From: an uncultured Prevotella sp.
GTDB lineage: Bacteria > Bacteroidota > Bacteroidia > Bacteroidales > Bacteroidaceae
Assembly: GCA_900770845.1 (NCBI GenBank)
Contig: CAAGLS010000170.1
Span: 1 to 8,724, forward strand
Direction: 5' to 3'
DNA length: 8,724 bases
Both the position numbers and the translations under genes were made by a program. The stretch's first letter is position 1. Each line of letters begins with the position of its first letter. This document shows, one piece after another, positions 1 to 6,549 of the stretch. The notes below the pieces were generated by a model that was given only the letters and a program-made list of their open reading frames with translations, had not been told where the DNA came from and made no database searches.

Positions 1-52
1 GGTAATCAACCGGTTGGTCAAGACCCAAAATACAGAGAAAAAAACAGCGAGT

Positions 53-82
53 AAAAGCGGGAAGAGTTATTTTCCCGCTTTT
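53..82 (-). terminator. Intrinsic terminator of the mlaE-mlaF pair, overlapping the mlaF stop codon
   Basis: Positions 53-63 (aaaagcgggaa) and 72-82 (ttcccgctttt) are perfect 11-base inverted repeats around an 8-base loop. Read on the minus strand, the hairpin ends in TTTT, and another T-run follows about ten bases later (complement of the A-run near 39-44). The mlaF stop codon (67-69) lies in the loop, and its last sense codons (Lys-Ala-Gly-Lys) form the first arm, so coding sequence and terminator share bases. The arms are symmetric and the plus strand also ends in T-rich sequence, so it may act in both directions. Positions 1-52 hold no gene I can support. Confidence 0.85.
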
Positions 83-849
83 CTTCTCTCTTCCCTTTCG
101 GCCATCTCCTTCATCTTGCGGCTGAGGTCGCTGGCGAAGACGAGGTCGTTGAGACGCTTGTTGGTCGACTCCAGCACCTGGTCCTTGTTGCCCGTCCACT
201 CCACGTGGCCTTGGTAGATGAAGAGGATGCTCTCGCCGATGCCCAACACGGAGTTCATGTCGTGGGTATTGATGATGGTGGTGATGTTCTGCTCATGGGT
301 GATGCCCGAGAGGAGCTCGTCTATCACAAGCGACGTCTTAGGGTCCAGTCCCGAATTGGGCTCGTCGCAGAACAGGTATTTCGGCTTGAGGGATATGGCG
401 CGGGCGATGGCCACACGCTTCTGCATTCCTCCCGAGATCTCACTGGGATACTTGTTCTCGGCTCCCGTCAGGTTGACGCGCGCCAGGCAATCACGCCCCC
501 GCTGCTGGCGCTCGCGCAGATTCATGTTGGAGAACATGTCCAAGGGAAACATGACGTTCTCCAGCACGGTGAGCGAGTCGAAGAGGGCGGAGCCTTGAAA
601 CACCATTCCCATCTCACGCCTCATGGCGGCCTTGCCTTTCTTGGTCATGTTGACGAAGCTGCGCCCGTCGTAGAGCACCTCGCCGCTCGTTGGGTCAAGC
701 AGCCCGATGAGGTTCTTCATCAGCACGGTCTTGCCTGAGCCCGACTGTCCGATGACGAGATTGGTCTTGCCCTGCTCGAAACGCGCGTTGATGTCGAACA
801 GCACCGTCTTGTCCTCAAACGATTTGGTAAGATTCTTCACTTCTATCAT
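67..849 (-). CDS. mlaF: MlaF-type phospholipid ABC transporter ATP-binding protein
   Basis: This 260-residue cytoplasmic ATPase should power the MlaE-type permease encoded just upstream, moving phospholipid between inner and outer membranes. All nucleotide-binding motifs are visible: Walker A GQSGSGKT (34-41), Q-loop Gln85 in MVFQ, signature ISGGMQKR (138-145), Walker B YLFCDE (158-163), D-loop SGLD and switch His196. SGGM followed by basic residues instead of SGGQ is characteristic of the MlaF/Mkl branch, and the length fits that family. The C-terminus (about 240-260) is a charged Lys/Arg/Glu tail. The start lies 3 bp after the permease stop codon, implying co-transcription and probably coupled translation. 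No MCE/MlaD gene follows in the window; a terminator sits at the stop codon, so the substrate-binding partner must be encoded elsewhere. Family assignment is firm; the direction of lipid movement is not visible from sequence. Confidence 0.92.
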   Translation of the reverse strand: MIEVKNLTKSFEDKTVLFDINARFEQGKTNLVIGQSGSGKTVLMKNLIGLLDPTSGEVLYDGRSFVNMTKKGKAAMRREMGMVFQGSALFDSLTVLENVMFPLDMFSNMNLRERQQRGRDCLARVNLTGAENKYPSEISGGMQKRVAIARAISLKPKYLFCDEPNSGLDPKTSLVIDELLSGITHEQNITTIINTHDMNSVLGIGESILFIYQGHVEWTGNKDQVLESTNKRLNDLVFASDLSRKMKEMAEREERRKAGK

Positions 850-852
850 AGG

Positions 853-1611
853 TCACGAGAGCATTTGGGTGAGAAACACGTCGCTGAACAGGATCAGCAC
901 GCTCGACGACACCACAGCGTCGGTAGAGGCCTTGCCCACCTCCACGGAGCCTCCCTCGACGGTGTAGCCGAAGTAGCTCGACACACTGGCGATGATGAAG
1001 GCAAAGAAGAGGCTCTTGATGATGCTCATCCATACAAACCACTGGTTGAAGGAATGCTGCAGGCCCAGCGTCAAATCGTCGGGCGGCATCATGTGGCCGA
1101 CAAAGGCAGTGGCGTAGGCGCCGACGATGCCCATCGCCGAGGAGAAAATCACGAGGAACGGCATGATGGTCACAAGGCCGAAAATCTTGGGCAGAATCAA
1201 GTAGTTGGCAGAGTTGACGCCCATGATGTCGAGCGCGTCAATCTGCTGGGTCACGCGCATCGTGCCAAGCTCCGAAGCAATGTTGCTGCCCACCTTGCCC
1301 GCGAGAATCAGACACATGATGGAGCTGGAGAACTCCAGGAGCATGATCTCACGCGTGGTGTAGCCCGTGGTCCAGCGGGGCATCCACGGACTCTGGATGT
1401 TCACCTTCATCTGGATGCAGATGACGGCGCCAATGAAAAACGAGATGAGCAGCACGATGCCAATGGAGTCGACGCCCAACTGGGACATCTCCTTGACATA
1501 GCGTTTCAGAAACATCCTCAGACGGTCGGGCCGTTGGAAGGAGCGACCCATCAGAATCAGATAGCGGCCAAACGTGTTGAGCCACCTCAGTAGAAGCCTT
1601 GTGACAATCAT
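853..1611 (-). CDS. mlaE: MlaE-type phospholipid ABC transporter permease
   Basis: Integral inner-membrane permease, 252 residues from the ATG at 1611. Visible family marks include the long hydrophobic segment after 'LGVDSIGIV', the stretch EFSSSIMCLILAGKVGSNIA, and the MlaE signature 'MRVTQQIDALDIMGVNSANYLILPK'-like region, where an E/Q-Q-I-D-A-L...MG core precedes a conserved Pro. About five or six membrane segments are apparent. An in-frame GTG at 1647 would give 264 residues. I prefer the ATG because a TAnnTTTG promoter element (1617-1624) lies between the two starts, which would leave the GTG outside the transcript. The leader would then be only a few bases or absent. It is followed 3 bp later by the MlaF-type ATPase, the usual permease-ATPase pairing. 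The family is certain; the exact start is moderately so. Confidence 0.9.
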   Translation of the reverse strand: MIVTRLLLRWLNTFGRYLILMGRSFQRPDRLRMFLKRYVKEMSQLGVDSIGIVLLISFFIGAVICIQMKVNIQSPWMPRWTTGYTTREIMLLEFSSSIMCLILAGKVGSNIASELGTMRVTQQIDALDIMGVNSANYLILPKIFGLVTIMPFLVIFSSAMGIVGAYATAFVGHMMPPDDLTLGLQHSFNQWFVWMSIIKSLFFAFIIASVSSYFGYTVEGGSVEVGKASTDAVVSSSVLILFSDVFLTQMLS

Positions 1612-1616
1612 CGCTG

Positions 1617-1650
1617 CAAAAGTAAGCAAAATCCGTTGAAAAACCACAAA
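1617..1650 (-). promoter_or_regulatory. Bacteroidetes-type promoter candidate for mlaE-mlaF
   Basis: On the minus strand, TACTTTTG (complement of 1617-1624) fits TAnnTTTG at every defined base and is followed by C-A. A TTTG (-33-like; complement of 1647-1650) lies 22 bases upstream, slightly wider than the usual 19-21. The predicted transcript start falls at about 1609-1612, essentially on the ATG at 1611, implying a very short or leaderless 5' end. Confidence 0.55.
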
Positions 1651-1698
1651 CAGGCAAAGAGTTTTTTATTTTATAAGCGTTATTCACCTCTTTTTTAG

Positions 1699-1708
1699 TA
1701 TTTTTGCA
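1699..1708 (+). promoter_or_regulatory. Bacteroidetes-type -7 element for the lptB operon
   Basis: TATTTTTG at 1699-1706 matches TAnnTTTG at every defined base and continues with CA, the common extension. It sits 20 bases before the lptB ATG, leaving a short A-rich leader (about 1711-1726) with no Shine-Dalgarno, as is usual in this phylum. No convincing -33 TTTG is seen at 19-21 bases upstream, so this rests on the -7 box and its placement. Confidence 0.6.
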
Positions 1709-1726
1709 ATCAAAACAAATCAAGTC

Positions 1727-2593
1727 ATGGAGAAAGACCTCAACGAGGCTCCCCAGCAGGAGCAGCACTTAGTGGAATTGCGCAGTGTGGGACTCATCAA
1801 GCGCTACGGGGCCCGCACGGTGGCCGACAACGTGAGCTTTCACGTGCGCCAAGGAGAGATTGTGGGACTGCTTGGCCCCAACGGAGCCGGCAAGACCACC
1901 TCATTCTATATGACCACGGGACTCGTGGTGCCCAACGGCGGCCACGTCTACCTCGACGGAAAGGAAATCACCGACTATCCCGTCTACAAGCGCGCCCGGG
2001 CAGGCATCGGCTACCTGCCCCAGGAGGCCAGCGTGTTTCGCAAGCTCAGTGTGGAGGACAACATCATGTCGGTGTTGGAGATGACGCGGCTCACCCACCA
2101 GCAGCAGACCGACAAGTTGGAGTCGCTCATCAAGGAGTTCAGGCTCACCAAGGTGCGCAAGAACAAGGGCGATCGCCTCTCCGGCGGCGAGCGCCGCCGC
2201 TGCGAGATTGCCCGCTGCCTGGCCATCGACCCGAAGTTTGTGATGCTCGACGAGCCCTTTGCCGGTGTGGACCCCATCGCCGTGGAGGACATACAGCACA
2301 TCGTCTGGCGGCTGAAATACCGCAACATAGGCATCCTCATCACCGACCACAACGTGCAGGAGACCCTCTCCATCACCGACCGCGCCTACCTGCTCTTTGA
2401 GGGCAAGATCCTCTTCAAGGGGCTGCCCGAGGAGATTTCGGCCAATCCCATCGTGCGCAAGAACTATCTGAGCGACAACTTCGTCTACCGCCGCTTCCAG
2501 CCCAGCGAGGAGGACATCCAAGCCGTGGAGCGGATGAGAGGCCGCCAAGAGCCAAACGACGGCCAGCCCGACGGACAAGGCGACAACGCATAA
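1727..2593 (+). CDS. lptB: LptB, LPS export ABC transporter ATP-binding protein
   Basis: Cytoplasmic ATPase of the LptB2FG complex, which extracts lipopolysaccharide from the inner membrane and pushes it across the LptC-A-D bridge. The 288 residues contain Walker A GPNGAGKT (50-57), Q-loop Gln99 in YLPQE, signature LSGGE (151-155) followed by RRR, Walker B FVMLDE (171-176), D-loop GVDP and switch His208 in ITDHNV. The motifs 'GYLPQEASVFRKLSVEDNI', 'PFAGVDPIAVEDI' and a C-terminal 'YLSDNF' are specific to LptB. It is longer than the roughly 240-residue enterobacterial protein, with about 15 extra N-terminal residues and a hydrophilic Glu/Gln/Gly/Asp-rich C-terminal tail after about residue 260. 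It heads a four-gene same-strand run with a 14-bp gap to the next gene. LptF and LptG are not in the window, as is common for LptB. Confidence 0.95.
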   Translation: MEKDLNEAPQQEQHLVELRSVGLIKRYGARTVADNVSFHVRQGEIVGLLGPNGAGKTTSFYMTTGLVVPNGGHVYLDGKEITDYPVYKRARAGIGYLPQEASVFRKLSVEDNIMSVLEMTRLTHQQQTDKLESLIKEFRLTKVRKNKGDRLSGGERRRCEIARCLAIDPKFVMLDEPFAGVDPIAVEDIQHIVWRLKYRNIGILITDHNVQETLSITDRAYLLFEGKILFKGLPEEISANPIVRKNYLSDNFVYRRFQPSEEDIQAVERMRGRQEPNDGQPDGQGDNA

Positions 2594-2607
2594 CACAAAC
2601 ACCCACC

Positions 2608-3426
2608 ATGATAGAGATTCAGAACATCAGCTTCGGCTATTCCAAGCAGCATGAAATCTACAGCGGATTCTCACTGAGCATCGACCGAGGCGGCATCTAT
2701 GGCCTCTTGGGGCGCAACGGGTCGGGCAAGTCGACCCTGCTCTACCTCATCTGCGGCCTGTTGGCGCCCACCGACGGCCACGTGGACATCGACGGCACGC
2801 CCGCCGACAAGCGACTGCCCAAGACCATGCGCGACCTCTACCTCGTGCCGGAGGAGGCGGAGCTGCCCGCCCTCAGCCGCAAACAGTTCACCGACCTCCA
2901 CCGCGACTACTACCCCACGTTCAGCGAGGACGACCTGAAGACCTGCCTCGAAGAGTTCCAGGTGCCGTCCACCGACAACTTCGCCAACCTCTCCATGGGC
3001 GAGCGCAAGAAGTTCGCACTCAGCTTCGCCTTGGCGGCCAACACCCCCTACCTGCTGATGGACGAACCCACCAACGGACTCGACATCCCGTCGAAGGCCA
3101 TCTTCCGCTCCGTCATGGCCAGCCACGTCAAGGGCGGGCGCGTGGCCGTGGTGTCCACCCACCAGGTGCACGACGTGGAGCAGATTGTCACCAACGTCCT
3201 GCTGCTCGACAAAGGCCACATCGGCATCGACACATCCACCGAGGACATCCTGTCGCGCTACACCTTCTCCTTCCGCAACCAGGCCGACGGCCCCGACGTG
3301 GTCTACGCCGAACCCACGCTTGGCGGCTACATGGTGATGGCCAGCCGCGGGCAAGGCGAAGCCCCCTCGCCCATCAACCTGGAGCTCTACTTCAACGCCC
3401 TAAACAACAAAAAGCCACAGCCATGA
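2608..3426 (+). CDS. ABC transporter ATP-binding protein (ABC-2 exporter type)
   Basis: A 272-residue cytoplasmic ATPase, expected to pair with the membrane protein that follows. Motifs are Walker A GRNGSGKS (35-42), signature LSMGERKK (128-135), Walker B YLLMDE (148-153), D-loop NGLD (156-159) and switch His185 in VSTHQ. The usual Q-loop position reads L-V-P-E-E (79-83), so the Gln that contacts the coupling helix is not present there. LSMGE replaces LSGGQ. Residues beyond about 215 form a C-terminal extension with an 'YTFSFRN' stretch, as in the YtrB/CcmA-like ATPases of ABC-2 exporters. Its last four bases (ATGA) contain the start of the next gene, so translation is probably coupled. Substrate unknown. 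Candidates are a small toxic molecule, peptide antibiotic or lipid; nothing in the sequence decides between them. Confidence 0.88.
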   Translation: MIEIQNISFGYSKQHEIYSGFSLSIDRGGIYGLLGRNGSGKSTLLYLICGLLAPTDGHVDIDGTPADKRLPKTMRDLYLVPEEAELPALSRKQFTDLHRDYYPTFSEDDLKTCLEEFQVPSTDNFANLSMGERKKFALSFALAANTPYLLMDEPTNGLDIPSKAIFRSVMASHVKGGRVAVVSTHQVHDVEQIVTNVLLLDKGHIGIDTSTEDILSRYTFSFRNQADGPDVVYAEPTLGGYMVMASRGQGEAPSPINLELYFNALNNKKPQP

Positions 3427-4202
3427 GCCATATCACACGAAAAGGATTGGGCCTCAGCCTCAAATGGGGCACCCTCCTGCAGGGCCGCCACTTGGTGAAG
3501 ATGTTCTGCGTGCAGACCGTCGCCCTGCTGCTCCTGCTGTTTCTCACCACCCAAAGTTGCCTCTTCGACAACGGAAGCGACCATGGGCTCAACCGGGAGA
3601 TTTTCGAGGGCGGCGAGTTGACCGTGCTTTTCCTCGGCTTCCTGCTGCTGACCCCATTCATGGCCGTCGGCACGCTCCATTCCCTGCTCAGCGCCCACTC
3701 GCGGCAGTTCCATCTGATGATGCCCGCCACGACGGCCGAGCGCTACGTGGCCCAGTTGGCGCTGGCCGCCGGCTGGTGCACCGTGGCCTACCTCCTGAGC
3801 TTCTTCGTCGCCGACCTGCTGCGCTGGGTGGTGTTCGCGGCCTGCGGCAAGGGCAGCCTTGGCCTCTTGGCCACCATCGACTGGAACACCATCTGGGACT
3901 CAGTGCGGTTTTTCTGCCTCAGCTTCGACAGCTTGGAAAGCAACCACTTCCTCAGCCTATGGCTGCTCTATGTGGCCGGCGGTTGGTGGTGCGCGCTGTT
4001 TTTCAACAAGCATTGGCTCGTGGCGTTCGGGCTGCTCTGCGTGGCCTATCCCTGCCTGGCCGTGATGCCCACCTACATCTTCCTCGACAGTCAGCCAGCC
4101 ATGATCCTCCGCATCATCCTCAACCTGACGCTCTTGGGCTTCGCCTCGTGGCACAGCTGGCGCCTCTTCGCCCGCAAGCGCATGAAGAAGACCAACGGTT
4201 AG
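3423..4202 (+). CDS. Six-helix membrane protein, probable ABC-2-type transporter permease
   Basis: A 259-residue, very hydrophobic protein with about six membrane segments: roughly 28-43, 67-89, 107-130, 178-193, 196-215 and 224-245. The early sequence LMMPATTAERYVAQ (98-111) between the second and third segments resembles the 'LP.S..E+' loop of Bacteroidetes ABC-2 permeases. The C-terminus is basic (Arg/Lys cluster), placing it in the cytoplasm by the positive-inside rule. Its ATG overlaps the stop codon of the preceding ATPase (ATGA, 3423-3426), which strongly supports a two-component transporter. It is short for a single-chain permease, so it probably works as a homodimer. I do not recognise a named family with certainty, and no substrate can be inferred. 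A 43-bp gap with no terminator leads to the histidine kinase gene. Confidence 0.75.
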   Translation: MSHITRKGLGLSLKWGTLLQGRHLVKMFCVQTVALLLLLFLTTQSCLFDNGSDHGLNREIFEGGELTVLFLGFLLLTPFMAVGTLHSLLSAHSRQFHLMMPATTAERYVAQLALAAGWCTVAYLLSFFVADLLRWVVFAACGKGSLGLLATIDWNTIWDSVRFFCLSFDSLESNHFLSLWLLYVAGGWWCALFFNKHWLVAFGLLCVAYPCLAVMPTYIFLDSQPAMILRIILNLTLLGFASWHSWRLFARKRMKKTNG

Positions 4203-4245
4203 ACGCGCACAATATCCCGCCCACACCAGCGTTATTCTTTCAGCC

Positions 4246-5415
4246 ATGCAGTGGACCGACAGAATCAGACAGGTAAAGATTTTCCTCGTGCTGGCCGCAG
4301 TGGTGATAGCTGTGGCCTCGCTCGTCACCTCCCACCTCCTCACCCGCGACTTGGAGCGTGAGGAGCACACGCGCATGGAGGTGTGGGCCGAGGCCATGCG
4401 CACCCTCAACACAGCCGACGAGAACACCAACTTGGGGCTGGTGCTGAAGGTCATCAACGAGAACAACACCATTCCCGTCATCGTGCTCGACTCCAAGGGC
4501 AACGCCCAAACATTCCGCAACATCAAGGTGAAGGGCAAGGACTATGAGGACAGCCTCAGCTATGCCGCCCAAATCGGGCGCGACCTCTTGGCCCACGGAA
4601 AGAGCATCCGCATCAACCTCGACGACTCCCCCCACTCCGACTACATCGACGTGTGCTTCGACGACAGCAGCATCCTCAAGCGTCTGGCCTACTATCCCTT
4701 CGCCCAGCTGGGCGTGGTGCTGATATTCGTGGTCGTGGCCATCTTCGCCCTGCTCACTTCCAAGCGCGCCGAGCAGAACAAGGTGTGGGTGGGACTGAGC
4801 AAGGAGACCGCCCACCAGCTCGGCACGCCCATCTCCAGCCTCATGGCGTGGGTGGAGATTCTGAGGGAGCAGTATCCCGACGACGCCCTCATACCCGAGA
4901 TGAACAAGGACGTGGAGCGGCTGCAGCTCATCGCCGACCGCTTCAGCAAGATAGGCTCCCTGCCCGAGATGCAGCCGTCGAGCCTCAACGAGGTGCTGCG
5001 CCACGTGGTCGACTACATGGACCGCCGCACCTCCAAGCGCATCAAGATGACAACCCGGCTGCCCGACCACGAGGTGATGGCACTGATGAACCCCCACCTC
5101 TTCGAGTGGGTGGTGGAGAACCTCTGCAAGAACGCCGTCGACGCCATGGGCGGCGAGGCGGGCAGCATCACGCTCAGCGTGGACGACTCCGGGCAGAGGG
5201 TCGTCATCGACGTGGCCGACACAGGCAAGGGAATACGCAAGAAAGACATCCGCAACGTGTTCCGACCCGGATTCACCACCAAGAAGCGCGGATGGGGACT
5301 GGGGCTGAGCCTCGCCAAGCGCATCGTGGAGGAATACCACAAGGGAAGAATCTACGTCAAGAGCAGCGAGGTGGGAAAAGGAACCACTTTCAGGATAGAA
5401 CTCAAAAAGAAGTAA
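4246..5415 (+). CDS. Membrane-bound sensor histidine kinase without a linked response regulator
   Basis: 389 residues. A first membrane helix (about 12-32) and a second (about 154-171) flank a periplasmic sensing region of about 120 residues containing a PAS-like stretch (about 76-142). Next comes the dimerisation and phosphoacceptor helix with His190 in KETAHQLGTPISSL. The catalytic ATPase domain shows the N-box ENLCKNAVDAM (Asn292, Asn296), G1 box DTGKGI (325-330), F-box region 339-345 (FRPGFTT) and G2 box GWGLGL (349-354). The HQLGTP form, in place of HELRTP, is common in Bacteroidetes kinases. The protein stops right after the ATPase domain, so it is not a hybrid kinase with its own receiver. 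No response regulator lies within the window. Being the last gene of the lptB run, it may sense envelope state or the exporter's substrate; that role is inferred from position only. Confidence 0.9.
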   Translation: MQWTDRIRQVKIFLVLAAVVIAVASLVTSHLLTRDLEREEHTRMEVWAEAMRTLNTADENTNLGLVLKVINENNTIPVIVLDSKGNAQTFRNIKVKGKDYEDSLSYAAQIGRDLLAHGKSIRINLDDSPHSDYIDVCFDDSSILKRLAYYPFAQLGVVLIFVVVAIFALLTSKRAEQNKVWVGLSKETAHQLGTPISSLMAWVEILREQYPDDALIPEMNKDVERLQLIADRFSKIGSLPEMQPSSLNEVLRHVVDYMDRRTSKRIKMTTRLPDHEVMALMNPHLFEWVVENLCKNAVDAMGGEAGSITLSVDDSGQRVVIDVADTGKGIRKKDIRNVFRPGFTTKKRGWGLGLSLAKRIVEEYHKGRIYVKSSEVGKGTTFRIELKKK

Positions 5416-5426
5416 AAAAGGCCACA

Positions 5427-5462
5427 TTTGTGGTTAAACTATGCTAAATACTTTTACTTTTG
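5427..5462 (+). promoter_or_regulatory. Promoter region for the OmpA-type lipoprotein gene
   Basis: TACTTTTG at 5455-5462 fits TAnnTTTG at every defined base, and an overlapping TACTTTTA at 5449-5456 fits all but the last. TTTG at 5427-5430 is 18 bases from the first box and 24 from the second, so either could use it and neither spacing is ideal. A start near 5460-5470 would give an AT-rich leader of about 100 bases with no Shine-Dalgarno. No convincing terminator for the kinase gene is visible; the 12-base dyad at 5422-5433 has a loop of only two bases. Confidence 0.55.
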
Positions 5463-5567
5463 GTCGGCATTCGTCGTCAAATGAATAACTTTACAGGGCC
5501 AATCGCCCGCAGCCAAGACAAAGCGGAATCACAACGTAAACAATAAAAACATTCTAACAGTTAGACT

Positions 5568-6449
5568 ATGATCAAAATTCAAGGAAGAAACGCCGTCCAG
5601 GGCCTCATGGTGGCCGCCCTCATGGGCTCGCTGATGCTGGCCACATCGTGCGCCAGCAAGAAAGACTTGGAGAACTGCCGCCAGGAGAACAAGCAGCTCT
5701 CCACCGACTATCAGACCGCCAAGGAGCAGCTCGCAGCCTCGCAGGCCCGCGTGACGAGCTTGGAGGACCAGCTGGCACAGCAGAAAAAGGACTACGCCGC
5801 ACTGCAGCAGAGCCTCGACAAGAGTCTGAACAACGCCAACTCCAACAACATCAACATCTCAAAACTGGTTGACCAGATCAACGAGTCGAACCAGTATATA
5901 CGCCACTTGGTGGAGGTGAAGAGCAAGAGCGACTCGCTCAACATGGTGCTGACCAACAACCTCACCCGCTCGCTCTCCAAGGAGGAACTCAAGGAGGTGG
6001 ACGTGCAGGTGCTCAAGGGCGTGGTCTACATCTCCCTGGCCGACAACATGCTCTACAAGAGCGGCTCCTACGAGATCAACGACCGCGCCGAGGAGACCCT
6101 TGGCAAGATTGCGAAGATCATCATGGACTATTCCGACTACGACGTGCTCATTGAGGGCAACACCGACAACGTGCCCATCAACACCACGGCAGCCTCGATG
6201 AAGAACATCCGCAACAACTGGGACCTCTCGGCCCTGCGCGCATCGTCGGTGGTGCAGTATCTCATCAACCGCTTCGGCGTGGCCCCCAAGCGCCTCACCG
6301 CCGGGGGACGTGGCGAGTTCAACCCCATTGCCAGCAACGACACGGAGCTTGGCCGCCAGCGCAACCGCCGCACGCAAATCATCATCACTCCCAAGCTCGA
6401 CCAGTTCATGGACCTCATCGACAAGGCTCCCGAGGACGAGAACAAGTGA
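5568..6449 (+). CDS. OmpA-family peptidoglycan-binding lipoprotein
   Basis: 293 residues. A lipoprotein signal peptide ends in L-A-T-S-C, with Cys28 the likely lipidated residue. The next residues (A-S-K-K-D) are not the acidic cluster linked to surface export in Bacteroidetes, so the chain probably faces the periplasm. Residues about 31-110 are a Gln/Lys/Glu/Leu-rich coiled coil. An OmpA C-terminal domain covers about 145-275. In it, Asp200 (GNTDN) and Arg224 (SALRA) sit where the OmpA residues that grip the diaminopimelate of peptidoglycan lie, and the closing GRQRNRRTQI motif is present. The domain is complete. There is no OmpA beta-barrel, so it should tether the outer membrane to the cell wall through the lipid anchor, in the manner of Pal. 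It has its own promoter region and is followed by a strong hairpin, so it is probably a single-gene unit. Confidence 0.92.
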   Translation: MIKIQGRNAVQGLMVAALMGSLMLATSCASKKDLENCRQENKQLSTDYQTAKEQLAASQARVTSLEDQLAQQKKDYAALQQSLDKSLNNANSNNINISKLVDQINESNQYIRHLVEVKSKSDSLNMVLTNNLTRSLSKEELKEVDVQVLKGVVYISLADNMLYKSGSYEINDRAEETLGKIAKIIMDYSDYDVLIEGNTDNVPINTTAASMKNIRNNWDLSALRASSVVQYLINRFGVAPKRLTAGGRGEFNPIASNDTELGRQRNRRTQIIITPKLDQFMDLIDKAPEDENK

Positions 6450-6482
6450 CGACAAACACAAACTCAATCTCAAGACAAGACC

Positions 6483-6520
6483 AGACAAAGGGCGGGGAGC
6501 AAGTCTCCCCGCCCTTGTCT
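6483..6520 (+). terminator. GC-rich hairpin after the OmpA lipoprotein gene, probable terminator
   Basis: Left arm 6483-6499 and right arm 6505-6520 pair over 16 bp with one bulged base and a 5-base loop (caagt). The core ggcggggag/ctccccgcc is perfect. It begins 34 bases after the stop codon. There is no clear T-run after it (sequence continues gtcagccc), so it may be a weak terminator, an mRNA 3' stabiliser or a partial read-through point into the MATE gene. Confidence 0.65.
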
Positions 6521-6538
6521 GTCAGCCCAAGGGCTGAC
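6521..6538. repeat. Perfect 8-bp inverted repeat just upstream of the MATE gene
   Basis: gtcagccc (6521-6528) and gggctgac (6531-6538) are exact inverted repeats separated by two bases. They abut the preceding terminator-like hairpin and end 11 bases before the MATE ATG. With a two-base spacer it suits a protein-binding operator better than an RNA hairpin. Confidence 0.5.
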
Positions 6539-6549
6539 CGCGCTCAACA

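Noticed and set aside
7..16. caaccggttg, a perfect 10-bp palindrome at the left edge
   Set aside because: Too short to interpret, and its context lies outside the window.
1901..2602. Long antisense frames opposite lptB and the other GC-rich genes
   Set aside because: They are mirror frames caused by GC-rich codon use; the sense-strand genes have complete family motifs.
5422..5433. ccaca/tgtgg dyad after the kinase gene as a terminator
   Set aside because: Five-bp arms with a two-base loop and no T-run; too weak to call.
5481..5546. 21-codon upstream frame in the OmpA lipoprotein leader
   Set aside because: A short frame of this kind is expected by chance in about 100 bases, and nothing supports translation.
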